From: Haematobia irritans
Taxonomy: Eukaryota > Arthropoda > Insecta > Diptera > Muscidae
DNA length: 64,000 nt
Reading direction: 5' to 3'
Assembly (NCBI RefSeq): GCF_050003625.1
Contig: NC_134397.1
Location: 281,288,070-281,352,069 of the forward strand
Under the pieces are notes generated by a model. It was not told where the DNA came from, did no database searches, and saw only the letters and a program-made list of their open reading frames with translations. The position numbers and the translations under genes are program-made. Of this stretch, positions 10,273 to 22,822 are shown one piece after another. The number at the start of each line of letters is the position of its first letter. The stretch's first letter is position 1.

Positions 10273-11319
10273 CAGGGATGGAAAATGCAGAACTAAAGTA
10301 CTTTTTTCAATACTTTTTCACCCCGGTCAGTACCGTAGTACTGCCGCGAATGATTTAGTACCTTTTGTGTAGACATTTTTGAGTCGATATCAGATTTATG
10401 GTACAATAGCTTTGACAAAATATTTTAATATTTTGAGAAAGTCTTTATCAACCTTATTTGCTAATAGTCTTTTACAAATATGGCAAAACAGACATGTTCA
10501 TGTGGGAAGAAAATCTCGATTTTGTAAAAGATATAGTCAAAAACAGGATTTTATTGAACTTCAAGAATGTTTTAGTCGAAAAAAGAATGCGATTCTATAT
10601 TATCAATTTTTTATTTCGGTAGAAAATATTGTCTAAATTTTATTTCTATATAGAATTTTTGCAAAATTTTATTTTTATAGATAATTTTGTCAAAATTTTA
10701 TTTCAATTGAAAATTTTGTAAAAATGTTATTTCTATAGGAAATTTTTGCACAATTTTATTTCTATAGAAAAAATTTTGCAAAATTCTTTTCTATAGAATT
10801 TTTTTGCAAAATTTTATTTCCCTTCGTTTTGTTTTGTTATTGTTGGTTTTGTTCTTTAAGCATTGTTGTTGTTTTTTTATTGCAGCTTAAAACCATACAT
10901 TGACTAAACTACAAGTGTAGCTAAACCAACAGAGGAAAAGAATGTTTGTCAAATTTATTTAGGCAAAGCCCTATAGACTGCAAGATGGTTGGATGGACGC
11001 ACGTTTCGGAATTACCACATTCCTCATCAGCATCCCTTACTTGCAGCAAAACTATCAACCAATTATAAGAATAAATTCAGGCATTTCATTAAACCCAACA
11101 ATGAACCACACTTGAACCTTCCGAAAAAAAGGTTTTTGTATGATAGCCGGCTATAGAAAATTTTTGCAAAATTTTATTTATATAGAAAATTTTGTCAAAA
11201 TTTTATTTTCTTTAAAATTCAGTCTCTTGACAATAATCTTTCAGTGAAATTTTTGTTGAAATGTAGTAAAAAGTACCTTTCCGCTCAAAAAATACCTTTT
11301 TTGTACTTTCTTAAAAATT
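10273..11319 (+). mobile_element. hAT-like non-autonomous element, truncated copy
   Basis: It begins CAGGGATGGAAAATGCAG and matches 19711-20757, but the duplication junction removes its last 16 bp, including most of the right terminal inverted repeat. The interior holds degenerate TTTTATTTCTATAGAAAAT repeats (10625-10820, 11150-11210), a simple repeat common in calyptrate flies. Confidence 0.7.
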
Positions 11320-12336
11320 AAAAATAACATCGTTCAAAAAAATCCTTTACTCTAATAAGTGTTTGCGTACGTTAGTTAAATGATGTAAAAAACGGGAAAA
11401 ATTATACACAAATGAAGCAAAAAGATTTTCTAAATTCGTACATCTCATAAAATTGTTCATTCTTTCTTTAAATTTGTACATTTTGCTACAAATGCGTCCA
11501 TCATGGACTTCGTATATCACTAAAGACATTCTTGCAATTTTGAACTCCAAACTACAAAATTTTCTTTAACAAGTGAAAAAAATTAATTATGTCTAATAAA
11601 TTTTCTTGAATTTCTCGAAAAATATTTACTTATTTTTGTGATATCGGCGTGATGTCAGCATTTGTAATACTGTTTAGTTAAATTTTTCTAAAAATATTAA
11701 AAATTTTCTACACTGAAAAAACAGTGAACCCACCAGGAATGATAACTTTCGATTAATTTTAGAAAATTTTGAATTTTTTTAGAAAATCTTAACTAAACAG
11801 TATTACAAGCGCTGTCATACCTCCGATATGGTAAAAATAAGTAAATATTTTTCGACAAATTCAAGAAAATTTATTAGACATAACTAAGTTTTTGCACTTG
11901 TTAAAGAAAATTTTGTAGTTTTAAGAGAAATCTTGGAGTTCAAAATTGCAAGAATGTCTTTAGTGCCATACGAAGTTCATGATGGACACATTTTTGGTAA
12001 AATTTACAAATTTAAAGAAATAATGAACTATTTTGTGAGAAATACGAAATTAGGAAACCTTTATGCTTTATTTTTGTATAATTTTTTCCTGTTTTTTAGT
12101 TCATTTAACTAACGTACGCAAAAAATTATTTGAGTAAAGTAAACTTTTTCCAAACATAATGATTCTATGAACTAATATAAAGTTAAATTGGCTTTAGTGA
12201 AATAGAGAGTTCACTTTTTTTTGAGTGTAGGATTAACTAAATGTTTTCTTCCTGGTGGGTTCACTGTTTTTTCAGTGTTGATGTACCCAATGGTTTTTCT
12301 GTTGCTTTTTTGTCTGATTTATGCCCAGAGAGTCTA
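11320..12336 (+). repeat. Inverted-repeat element between the duplication units
   Basis: 11347-11705 is the reverse complement, diverged, of about 11760-12140. A second inverted pair, ACACTGAAAAAACAGTGAAC (11711) against its reverse complement (about 12262-12281), lies around the right-hand arm. So one palindromic MITE appears nested next to another. 11320-11342 is also the reverse of 12429-12447 inside family A. No coding content. Confidence 0.6.
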
Positions 12337-13285
12337 CACCCAGAAAAAAGTAACCCCTTCTTTAAGTAAAAATGAACTCATTGTGAAGAAAGTTGAACTT
12401 CGTATAGCACCAGACATTTTTATTTGTTTGAACGATGTTATTTTTGTAGAAATTAGGAAGCATGCATTCCATATATTAGTTAACATTTTCCTATATTTAT
12501 GTCCCACTATACTACAGAATGACAAAATTTAACTGAATTGAATTCATATATGGAATGATTTTATTGAACTTTTTTCATCCATTTGGACAATTCTTACATA
12601 TTTGTGGTAAACCTTTTACTTCAAAATTAGAACTGCTTACCTTCGTTTTTAAATACAATTGTATTTATTTATATAGGCAATTTTTCTTCAATAAAATACA
12701 TGTTTCATTAATATATTAAATATATTTATTAAGAATCAACAGCACCGACTGGCCTTGAAGTATTAGTTTATTATTCTATTATTTCCATGTAATGTTATCA
12801 ACTGTAAAACGCATTTTTTCTTCTTGTACTTTTCACTTTTAATAAGTTGCTGCCTAACGATTTAGTCCTGCCTAACGATTTAGTCCTCTGTTTACAATTT
12901 CAATACCTACAAATATAAAAAAATCATAAACCAATTTTTTCACAAAAGGTTAGCGTCACTGAATATTACCTGACATTTTAAGACGAATTAAGGGGTTGTT
13001 ATTCTTCTGGTATTTTCTCACTTATTTAAAATAACAAATATTTTATATATTTTATTTGTTATTTATTACATTATTTTACTAAATTTTTAACTATCTCTCC
13101 GTATACCATAACAACGCGATTTCAACTAAAAAACAACCCACGCGCAAACATATCGATTACATCGATGACAGGTATCGATTACAGGTAGATAAAATAAATA
13201 TAGGAAAATTTCCTATATTCTAACAAGTGTGTTTCCTTAAGTTTTGAAAGGATTGAATACTTCTTAGTACGAATGAACTAAAATA

Positions 13286-13931
13286 GAAATTTTGATTTTA
13301 TTCGATCTTTATTTTATCCAATAGAAAATAATTAATCAAGCTTGAGATCGTTTTTTGTATGTATTGGTTTCTTTATTTTTTCAATATTTCGCAATTAGGA
13401 GTCGATCTACAATAAAAGTGGTTTGATAATTTTTAATCATGACATGTAAAATACTTTCTCAAAATTGTTTTTCAAATTATTTGCAAATAATTTTAGTGGT
13501 TTATGCTAATAACAACTATTGGTTTTAGTTTACAATTTTTTATAAATAATTAAAGATTTTAACAATTAGATATTTACAAGTATCAGGAGAACAGGAAAAA
13601 TGTAATATAATGTAATTCCTTTTGTTTTTTCCTGTTCTCCTGATACTTGTTAATATATAATTGTTAAAATTTTTAATTATTTATAAAAATTTGTAAACTA
13701 AAACCAAAAGTTGTTATTAGCATAAACCACTAAAATTATTTGCAATTTGAAAAACAATTTTGAGAAAGAATTTTACATGTCATGATTAAAAATTATCAAA
13801 CCACTTTTATTGTCGATCGACTCCTGATGAAGCAATTCAATGTAATTGCGAAATATTGAAAAAATAAAGAAACCAATACGTACAAAAAACGATCTCAAGC
13901 TTGATAAATTATTTTCTAATGAACTAAAATA
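13286..13931 (+). repeat. Foldback insertion, copy in duplication unit 2
   Basis: Same element as at 885-1530, carried by the segmental duplication at offset 12401. Confidence 0.7.
13824..13857 (+). ncRNA. Hammerhead ribozyme-like motif, duplicated copy
   Basis: Identical to 1423-1456 and carried by the segmental duplication. Confidence 0.5.
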
Positions 13932-14004
13932 TTTTTCTATGCCAAGTGTTATTCGTATGTATGATAAGCTTTCTATAATAAAGGAAGTCAGAATTATCAT
14001 TTTA

Positions 14005-14532
14005 TAGGAAATTTTACTAAATTTGAGGAATCTTGGGTTTAGTTCGGTTTTTGTTTATTTTTACGAATGCTTTGTTATCAGTGAATAAAATGTTCTTTTT
14101 CAGTAGTAAATTCTTATACCCAGCGAAGAAAACAGTATTAGTAAAATCCCATGCCTTATTCTAGTTGATGAACTATTCCTAACTGCTTTCAGTTTAGGAT
14201 TTTTTTTACTGAAACAAGTAAATTTTATTATTTCACACAAATATTTACCTTAATGGAAATAAAATGGCTAGGAAATTTTACTAAATTTGAGGAATCTTGG
14301 GTTTAGTTCGGTTTTTGTTTATTTTTACGAATGCTTTGTTATCAGTGAATAAAATGTTCTTTTTCAGTAGTAAATTCTTATACCCAGCGAAGAAAACAGT
14401 ATTAGTAAAATCCCATGCCTTATTCTAGTTGATGAACTATTCCTAACTGCTTTCAGTTTAGGATTTTTTTTACTGAAACAAGTAAATTTTATTATTTCAC
14501 ACAAATAATTACCTTAATGGAAATAAAATGGC
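14005..14532 (+). repeat. 264 bp tandem duplication, in unit 2
   Basis: Same duplication as 1604-2131, at offset 12401. Confidence 0.9.
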
Positions 14533-14562
14533 TAAACTAAATTGATGAACATTTTTTCCTTT

Positions 14563-14786
14563 AAGGTGAGTATTAAGTTCGAGTTTAGCCGCTAAAATCG
14601 CCATTTTTTCACGATTACTTTTCTCTAATAATACTTTTTAAGGAATACAAACTTTTTGAAAACTTGCTTTGGGCTATTCCCCATCAAGTTATAATAAAAT
14701 CTGCAACAAATATGTATAATTTTAGGCCTTTTTTTACTGTTTTAGTTTTCACTTTAGTGAAAAAAGTCGAACTTAATACCCACCTT
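14563..14786 (+). mobile_element. Small MITE, copy in unit 2
   Basis: Identical in structure to 2162-2385, at offset 12401. Confidence 0.72.
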
Positions 14787-14854
14787 TAGTTTAGAAGGCC
14801 CTTTTGTCTGGGTTTGTGTTGTATGTTTTCTGCGCGATTGTATATTTTTCCTTG

Positions 14855-15003
14855 TTGAACATATTCGAATCACCACCAGATCACTCTGGACACACCCCAC
14901 CTTAGTTGCAGAGTTCCTCGATCTGGCTACAAGCTGAAGTACCAACGCGTATAACATAAAAATGGATCAAATCATAATAAACTGTTACAACAACAAAAAC
15001 ATG
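14855..15003 (+). pseudogene. 3' end of a CAA-tailed LINE, copy in unit 2
   Basis: Same fragment as 2454-2602 within the duplicated unit. Confidence 0.75.
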
Positions 15004-15019
15004 AAGGGTGTGTATAATA

Positions 15020-15954
15020 AAGGGTGATTCTTTTGAGGTTAGGATTTTCATGCATTAGTATTTGACAGATCACGTGGGATTTCAGACATGGTGTCAAAGA
15101 GAAAGATGCTCAGTATGCTTTGACATTTCATCATGAATAGACTTACTAACGAGCAACGCTTGCAAATCATTGAATTTTATTACCAAAATCAGTGGCAGAA
15201 AATCCGCTTTTTTATCGACAAATTTTGTTCAGCGATGAGGCTCATTTCTGGTTGAATGGCTACGTAAATAAGCAAAATTGCCGCATTTGGAGTGAAGAGC
15301 AACCAGAAGCCGTTCAAGAACTGCCCATGCATCCCGAAAAATGCACTGTTTGGTGTGGTTTGTACGCTGGTGGAATCATTGGACCGTATTTTTTCAAAGA
15401 TGCTGTTGGACGCAACGTTACGGTGAATGGCGATCGCTATCGTTCGATGCTAACAAACTTTTTGTTGCCAAAAATGGAAGAACTGAACTTGGTTGACATG
15501 TGGTTTCAACAAGATGGCGCTACATGCCACACAGCTCGCGATTCTATGGCCATTTTGAGGGAAAACTTCGGAGAACAATTCATCTCAAGAAATGGACCGG
15601 TAAGTTGGCCACCAAGATCATGCGATTTGACGCCTTTCGACTATTTTTTGTGGGGCTACGTCAAGTCTAAAGTCTACAGAAATAAGCCAGCAACTATTCC
15701 AGCTATGGAAGACAACATTTCCGAAGAAATTCGGGCTATTCCGGCCGAAATGCTCGAAAAAGTTGCCCAAAATTGGACTTTCCGAATGGACCACCTAAGA
15801 CGCAGCCGCGGTCAACATTTAAATGAAATTATCTTCAAAAAGTAAATGTCATGGACCAATCTAACGTTTCAAATAAAGAACCGATGAGATTTTGCAAATT
15901 TTATGCGTTTTTTTTTTTTAAAAAAAGTTATCAAGCTCTTAACAAATCACCCTT
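15020..15954 (+). mobile_element. DD41D mariner-like element, internally deleted (copy 2)
   Basis: Copy of 2619-3552 carried by the segmental duplication. The catalytic fragment is 15192-15845 and has an identical protein. One extra base in a poly-T run near 15910 is the only difference I see. TA is present on both sides. Confidence 0.88.
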
Positions 15955-15956
15955 TA

Positions 15957-16297
15957 TAAGCGATGTGAGATTCCAACAAGAAAACGAGAAGAAAATACGT
16001 ACCATACTAAGGATGAATGATTTCCCAAACAATACTATCTCGGACTTAATAAGAAGAGCATAGGAACCAAAGATATATAAAGGATTGACTTACATACCCA
16101 ACTTCTCCGAAAGTTTTAGTAATTCGAATATGTTCAACAAAGAAAAATATCAAATCGCGCAGAAAACTTACAACACAGTCAACAAGTTCTTTAGCAGGAC
16201 CAAATTAAAAATTAATAGCCACGATAAATCTAATGTGGTGTACAAGATCACATTGAACACTCCTTGTAGTTTTCACCCCATAGGAGAATGTTGTTAG
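15957..16297 (+). pseudogene. Penelope-like retroelement fragment, copy in unit 2
   Basis: Same remnant as 3555-3895. One substitution distinguishes them (…AATACTTAC… in copy 1, …AATACGTAC… here), which changes one residue. Confidence 0.7.
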
Positions 16298-17793
16298 CTA
16301 CGCCAATGTTTAACTGACAATTGTGAAAAATAAAAATTCAAAATGAAATTATTTTATAAAAAATTTTTGAAATATTCAATTTGCTTAAAAATTATGACAG
16401 AAAGGTATCGAAATAAACGGTTCTCACCAGATATATTTAGGAAGGTACTTTCAAGCTATCAGGTGATTACAATTTTTTCATTTGAACAGAACTTTGTTGG
16501 TATTTGCTTAATGGCATAGGCGTAGCTAAAGGGGTTATATGGCAGTATTTCTTCAAACTACGATTATATACACTGTTAGAGAAATATGTTTTTCATATGT
16601 TCCGATATAAACAAAATGTGTTTCGGGCACGATTTTAAACCACAATATATTTAAGTGCGAACATGTAATGTTCCTAAACTAACACTAAATGTTTGGGACA
16701 TCTATGTTAATATGTTAGAATATATTATGTTTGGGGCATGAATGTTTCATAAAAATAATATGTGTGAATGTAAACATATATAAATTAACAAATTTCGAGT
16801 AAACATATAAATGTTGTGATATTTTATTCAGAGAGCGACAAAAAGAGAGTATAGAGAAAGAAATAGAGATGGAAACCGGGAGGGTTGACGAAAGATATCA
16901 ACATAACAAAGCGAGAGAATGAAAAAAGAACAATTTCTGTGAAACCGCTTGTATGTTGTTTCGGAAAACTGTTTTATGATAAGGCTAAAAATTTTGATAT
17001 GCTTAAGTCTAAATATTATTTAATTTGAATAAAGAGAATAGACATTCGGAACCAAGAGAATAGACATTTGAAAAACAAACTTCAATGTTTTCGCCTTGAG
17101 AGCAGCATTTTATGCATGTGTGAACATGTGTTTTGTTTATCATTTTGGCATTATGGGCACAATTTTTCGTTAAAATGAATCAGGGGTCTTCATAAAAATA
17201 ACGAAAGGGCACTATACTCTTTTTAGAGTTGGGACAGTAAAATGAAATAAAGAGGAAATAGTGAAAAATTACACAGTAAAATGTAAAAAAACAAACTTTA
17301 GTTCCTCTTTATTAAAAAGTAGCCCACGAGGAGTTGACGGACACCATCAAATATAAAAGCGGGCATTAAGTTCGAGTTTTACAGCTAAAACAATTTAAAA
17401 AGTTTATTTTCTTTAAAATGAATTATTAAAGAAAAATAAAAGGAATTTTAGAGCGATGGTGTTAAATGCAAGTAAAAAACTGTTCACTCCTAAATAAATT
17501 TATGTTTATATTATAAAATTATGTATGTATGTTTATACTCGACTCCACGTTCTTTTGTTAGTTTTTGAATTCCTTCCAAATTTTAAAGTTTTGTACAAAA
17601 ACAGTTTTTTATTAAAAAATTGTTATTTTTGCCATAAAAAATAATATTTTATCCAAAAATCAGTCAATTTCGTTTATATCAAGCACTGTTACTGACTATA
17701 AATCTTTAATAACACACATTTCGAAGTTTCATTTAAAAAAATTTAATATAGTATAAATATAAATGTGTAAATTAAAAAAAAAACAAAAAAAAT
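16298..17793. other. No gene; degenerate repeat sequence (unit 2)
   Basis: Duplicate of 3896-5390 at offset 12402, with a few substitutions (for example near 16762, 16809 and 17323). Confidence 0.6.
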
Positions 17794-17869
17794 GTTCGGT
17801 CGGAGCAGGGATTGAACCCACGACCCTTTGTATGCAAGGCAGACATGCTAACCACTGCTCCACGTGGCA
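17794..17869 (-). repeat. tRNA-like sequence, copy in unit 2
   Basis: Same sequence as 5392-5466, carried by the segmental duplication. Confidence 0.5.
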
Positions 17870-17987
17870 AACAAATGTATGTTTCTGTTAAATAATGTTA
17901 TGTTTGCATGGACTCGTGGGCGCTGCAAACTATGCTATATAAATGTAACTTAAAACGATAATTATCTACTGGTGACTATAACAGCTA

Positions 17988-18193
17988 CATAGCCCAGTGG
18001 ATAGTGTGTTGGCTTACAAACTGTATGGTCCTCGGTTCGATTCTCCGTGCAGGCGAAAGGTAAAATTTAAACAATTTATAAAAGTGAATAATTTCTTCAA
18101 CATTATTTGTATTACAGAAAAAGGTGCCAATAACTAAAAAATTTCGTGGAAGTGAAAATTACGAGTATGTTAGAGAACGAGCACCAAGGCCGT
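17988..18193 (+). repeat. tRNA-derived SINE, copy in unit 2
   Basis: Duplicate of 5586-5790. Confidence 0.62.
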
Positions 18194-18410
18194 AGCCAGG
18201 ATTTTAATTCGGGGGGGGGGTTCAACTTTAAAAAAAATATTCATATAATCTCATGTGTAGAAAATTTTATTTATGCCTAGGTATGTATACAATATTTTTA
18301 TAATATTAAATTGAGCCGACGGGCTTTTTGGGCAGCAAATAAATCAATGACTTCTTCAGTCGGCACATTTATTCGGCGATGAACCGACATTAATGCCAAT
18401 CCATTGAGTC

Positions 18411-19628
18411 TACACGCTCACAAAAAATCGCTTCTGTAACATATACTCCCAAACATATTTTGCTTCAAGCATATACATTTTTGGGTATTGCCCAAACATT
18501 TATATGTTTGATCTCTTCCAATATATAATATGTTTGAAAGCATATTGGTCTAAACAATATATGTTTGGGTAGTCTAAGTTCCAAACATTTTGTATTTTTG
18601 CATCCAAATTCAATAATGTTGTCTTCCAAAAAACAATATGTTATTATGTGAACATATAATATGTTTGGAAGCATTTTGCACCCAAAAATATTATATGCTT
18701 AAAAAAAATTCTCCCAAACAATATTGTGCTCAAAATTTTATTTATTTATCTCTTCCAATATATAATATGTTTGAAAGCATATTGGTCTAAACAATATATG
18801 TTTGGGTAGTCTAAGTTCCAAACATTTTGTATTTTTGCATCCAAATTCAATAATGTTGTCTTCCAAAAAACAATATGTTATTATGTGAACATATAATATG
18901 TTTGGAAGCATTTTGCACCCAAAAATATTATATGCTTAAAAAAAATTCTCCCAAACAATATTGTGCTCAAAATTTTATTTATTTATTTATATATTTACAA
19001 TCATAATGAATTATGAAAATAAACAGGTAATATAGGTGCTAACAACATAGGTTTTCGACCTGAATGCTCAAAATTTTGTTTCTGCCCAATTGTATATTCC
19101 CCCACATCTTTCTCACTTCCACGAGATTTTTAGTCCTTATCACCTGTTTCTGTAATACAAACATTGTAGAAGAAATTATTCAATTGTATAATTTTTTTTT
19201 ATTTTAATTTTACCTTTTGCCGGACGGGGATTCGAACAGCGGACCACACAGTTTGTAAGGATCAAAGAAGTAGCTGATCAATTGCCCAAGGAAAAATAAA
19301 ATGTTAATTTTGTAATAACAAGCTACAACCACCAACTTAATTCAATATCGCTCCCTGTTAAATAGCGCTCCAAGCTACTAAACACATATATGTTTATAGG
19401 CTATTTCTAAATTAATATATGTTTGCATCCAAGCATATTATATTTACAAACATTTTATGTCCCAAACATAATATGTTCTAACATATTAACATATATGTCC
19501 CAAACATGTTATGCTAGTTTATGAACATTATATGCTTGCACTCAAAAATATTGTGTTTAAAAATTTGTGTTCCAAACATATAATGTTTATAGCCAAACAT
19601 ATGAAAAACAGTCTTTTTCATCCGTGTA
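18411..19628 (+). mobile_element. ATATGTTTGG-rich element, copy 2 (1218 bp, uninterrupted)
   Basis: This copy lacks the LINE and shows the empty target CCAAACATATAATGTTTATAG near 19573, proving that the LINE inserted after the duplication or on only one haplotype. It includes the 237 bp tandem repeat (from 18511) and the reversed SINE (19100-19288). Confidence 0.7.
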
Positions 19629-19710
19629 CTCTCGCCAGTCGAATTTCTAAGATACGTCTTTAATCTCTTCATTTTTGAAAATGAACGTTCGGATGAGCAC
19701 GTAGTAATTG

Positions 19711-20773
19711 CAGGGATGGAAAATGCAGAACTAAAGTACTTTTTTCAATACTTTTTCACCCCGGTCAGTACCGTAGTACTGCCGCGAATGATTTAGTACC
19801 TTTTGTGTAGACATTTTTGAGTCGATATCAGATTTATGGTACAATAGCTTTGACAAAATATTTTAATATTTTGAGAAAGTCTTTATCAACCTTATTTGCT
19901 AATAGTCTTTTACAAATATGGCAAAACAGACATGTTCATGTGGGAAGAAAATCTCGATTTTGTAAAAGATATAGTCAAAAACAGGATTTTATTGAACTTC
20001 AAGAATGTTTTAGTCGAAAAAAGAATGCGATTCTATATTATCAATTTTTTATTTCGGTAGAAAATATTGTCTAAATTTTATTTCTATATAGAATTTTTGC
20101 AAAATTTTATTTTTATAGATAATTTTGTCAAAATTTTATTTCAATTGAAAATTTTGTAAAAATGTTATTTCTATAGGAAATTTTTGCACAATTTTATTTC
20201 TATAGAAAAAATTTTGCAAAATTCTTTTCTATAGAATTTTTTTGCAAAATTTTATTTCCCTTCGTTTTGTTTTGTTATTGTTGGTTTTGTTCTTTAAGCA
20301 TTGTTGTTGTTTTTTTATTGCAGCTTAAAACCATACATTGACTAAACTACAAGTGTAGCTAAACCAACAGAGGAAAAGAATGTTTGTCAAATTTATTTAG
20401 GCAAAGCCCTATAGACTGCAAGATGGTTGGATGGACGCACGTTTCGGAATTACCACATTCCTCATCAGCATCCCTTACTTGCAGCAAAACTATCAACCAA
20501 TTATAAGAATAAATTCAGGCATTTCATTAAACCCAACAATGAACCACACTTGAACCTTCCGAAAAAAAGGTTTTTGTATGATAGCCGGCTATAGAAAATT
20601 TTTGCAAAATTTTATTTATATAGAAAATTTTGTCAAAATTTTATTTTCTTTAAAATTCAGTCTCTTGACAATAATCTTTCAGTGAAATTTTTGTTGAAAT
20701 GTAGTAAAAAGTACCTTTCCGCTCAAAAAATACCTTTTTTGTACTTTCTTAAAAATTGTATTTTCCATCCTTG
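19711..20773 (+). mobile_element. hAT-like non-autonomous element, complete copy
   Basis: The left end CAGGGATGGAAAATGCA mirrors the right end (reverse complement CAAGGATGGAAAATACA). Flanking 8-mers AGTAATTG (19703-19710) and AGTTACTG (20774-20781) match at 6 of 8 positions, as expected for an old hAT 8 bp target duplication. It is 1063 bp and encodes nothing recognisable. Confidence 0.72.
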
Positions 20774-21601
20774 AGTTACTGGCAAAGTGACCAAAATTTT
20801 TAAAAGAATATGCAGTTTGGAAATATCTCTTTATTGCACTCTCCAAATGCTTCCATCGCTGAATTAGGCAGGTTCTTTTCGCAGGTTTTGCGCCATTTCA
20901 TTTACACATGTGTGTTTGGATGTTTCGTTGTTGTTGCTATGGCCAAACAAAGCGAGTCATGTTCACAAAAAGAACAACAAACACACATAAAAAGCAGAAA
21001 TACATTTTCCAAAAATGAAATTTGTGGTGCGAAAACAAAAACAATTTGTTTTTTTTTCGACCGTCGTTTGACGGGCTTTTCAACTAGTATTCTAGGATTT
21101 GTGCAAGTTTTATAGGTAAGCGTTTTCAAAATAAAACCTTCAGCTTTCCTTCAACATCTTCGATAAGATTTTTCTATGCTGCTAAAAATATATATTTATT
21201 TATATAAAAATATTCATTCATATCGGGGGGGGGGGGGGGGGGGGGGTTTGATCCCCCTCATCGCCCCCCTGAATACGGCCTTGATGAGCACAATCGTGTT
21301 TGGGAAAAATTCTTCCAAGCATATAATATTTTTGGCTCAAAATGCTTCCAAACATATAATATGTTCACATAAAACAAACATATTAATGTTTCGGCAGTAT
21401 GCAATAATATATGTGCTTCCTGCAAAATATGTTTGGAACATATGTTAAAGAAGCGATTTTTTTGAGGGTGTATCATTGAATTAAATATTTTGGTTTCTTC
21501 CTATCTACAAGAATTTATTTTTTTCTCTTTGAGGTATCTTCACAATGGGCACACATTGTAGCTAGCTACGCCAATGTTTAATTGGCGAAAATGTTGCTGG
21601 C
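20774..21601. other. No recognised gene; unassigned sequence with a long G run
   Basis: Open frames of about 75-101 codons here have no recognisable motif. A run of some 20 or more G lies at about 21225-21246, followed by a complementary C-rich patch; the surroundings ('TCATCGCCCCCCTGAATACGG') resemble the ends of a G-tract repeat also seen at 5790-5820. 21290-21470 contains more ATATGTTTGG-type repeats. Confidence 0.5.
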
Positions 21602-22822
21602 TACACGGATGAAAAAGGCTGTTTTTCATATGTTTGGCTATAAACATTATATGTTTGGAACACAAATTTTTAAACACAATATTTTTGAGTGCAAGCATAT
21701 AATGTTCATAAACTAGCATAACATGTTTGGGACATATATGTTAATATGTTAGAACATATTATGTTTGGGACATAAAATGTTTGTAAATATAATATGCTTG
21801 GATGCAAACATATATTAATTTAGAAATAGCCTATAAACATATATGTGTTTAGTAGCTTGGAGCGCTATTTAACAGGGAGCGATATTGAATTAAGTTGGGG
21901 GTTGTTGCTTGTTATTACAAAATTAACATTTTATTTTTCCTTGGGCAATTGATCAGCTACTTCTTTGATCTTTACAAACTGTGTGGTCCGCTGTTCGAAT
22001 CCCCGTCCGGCAAAAGGTAAAATTAAAATAAAAAAAAAAATCATACAATTGAATAATTTCTTCTACAATGTTTGTATTACAGAAAAAGGTGCTAAGAACT
22101 AAAAAATCTCGTGGAAGTGAGAAAGATGTGGGGGAATATACAATTGGGCAGAAATAAAATTTTGAGCATTCAGGTCGAAAACCTATGTTGTTAGCACCTA
22201 TATTACCTGTTTATTTTCATAATTCATTATGATTGTAAATATATAAATAAATAAATAAAATTTTGAGCACAATATTGTTTGGGAGAATTTTTTTTAAGCA
22301 TATAATATTTTTGGGTGCAAAATGCTTCCAAACATATTATATGTTCACATAATAACATATTGTTTTTTGGAAGACAACATTATTGAATTTGGATGCAAAA
22401 ATACAAAATGTTTGGAACTTAGACTACCCAAACATATATTGTTTAGACCAATATGCTTTCAAACATATTATATATTGGAAGAGATAAATAAATAAAATTT
22501 TGAGCACAATATTGTTTGGGAGAATTTTTTTTAAGCATATAATATTTTTGGGTGCAAAATGCTTCCAAACATATTATATGTTCACATAATAACATATTGT
22601 TTTTTGGAAGACAACATTATTGAATTTGGATGCAAAAATACAAAATGTTTGGAACTTAGACTACCCAAACATATATTGTTTAGACCAATATGCTTTCAAA
22701 CATATTATATATTGGAAGAGATCAAACATATAAATATTTGGGCAATACCCAAAAATGTATATGCTTGAAGCAAAATATGTTTGGGAGTATATGTTACAGA
22801 AGCGATTTTTTGTGAGCGTGTA
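21602..22822 (-). mobile_element. ATATGTTTGG-rich element, inverted copy
   Basis: Reverse complement of 18411-19628 over its whole length with few differences, including the internal 237 bp duplication and the SINE. It forms a large inverted repeat with copy 2, spacer about 2 kb. Flanks carry 'CCAATGTTTAATTGGCGAAAATG' style sequence on both sides (21570s and 22826 onwards), part of the insertion context. Confidence 0.7.

Larger units (their letters stand above)
1..11319 (+). repeat. Segmental tandem duplication, copy 1 (5' end outside window)
   Basis: This interval repeats at 12402-20757 in direct orientation and nearly base for base. The offset is 12401 at the start, 12402 after a poly-T difference near 3510, 12403 after a poly-G difference near 5811, and 9438 beyond 10146, because copy 1 alone carries a 2965 bp insertion (LINE plus one target-site duplication). 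By eye I found about five substitutions over some 8.3 kb. Homology ends abruptly at 11319, 14 bp short of the 3' terminus of a hAT-like element that is complete in copy 2. About 1.1 kb of copy 1 should lie upstream of the window. Confidence 0.93.
12337..14562 (+). mobile_element. Non-coding repeat family A, copy 2 (complete 5' end)
   Basis: Starts near CACCCAGAAAAAAGTAACCCC and matches window position 1 onward from 12402. Contains the foldback (13286-13931) and the 264 bp tandem duplication (14005-14532). Confidence 0.7.
11320..20757 (+). repeat. Segmental tandem duplication, copy 2 (9438 bp unit)
   Basis: This is the second, uninterrupted unit. Its length equals the offset measured between the copies downstream of the LINE (9438), as a simple head-to-tail duplication with a junction at 11319/11320 requires. 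At position 20758 the sequence continues into the rest of the hAT-like 3' end, so 20757/20758 is the ancestral right-hand context and 11319/11320 is the new junction. It contains all repeats of copy 1 except the LINE. Confidence 0.92.

Noticed and set aside
10379..10636. 85-codon open frame (also at 19817)
   Set aside because: Lies inside the non-coding hAT-like element, has no recognisable motif, and the second copy is simply the segmental duplicate.
12221..12532. 103-codon plus-strand frame across the junction of two repeats
   Set aside because: Spans the border of an inverted-repeat element and family A; composition is hydrophobic only because the DNA is T-rich.
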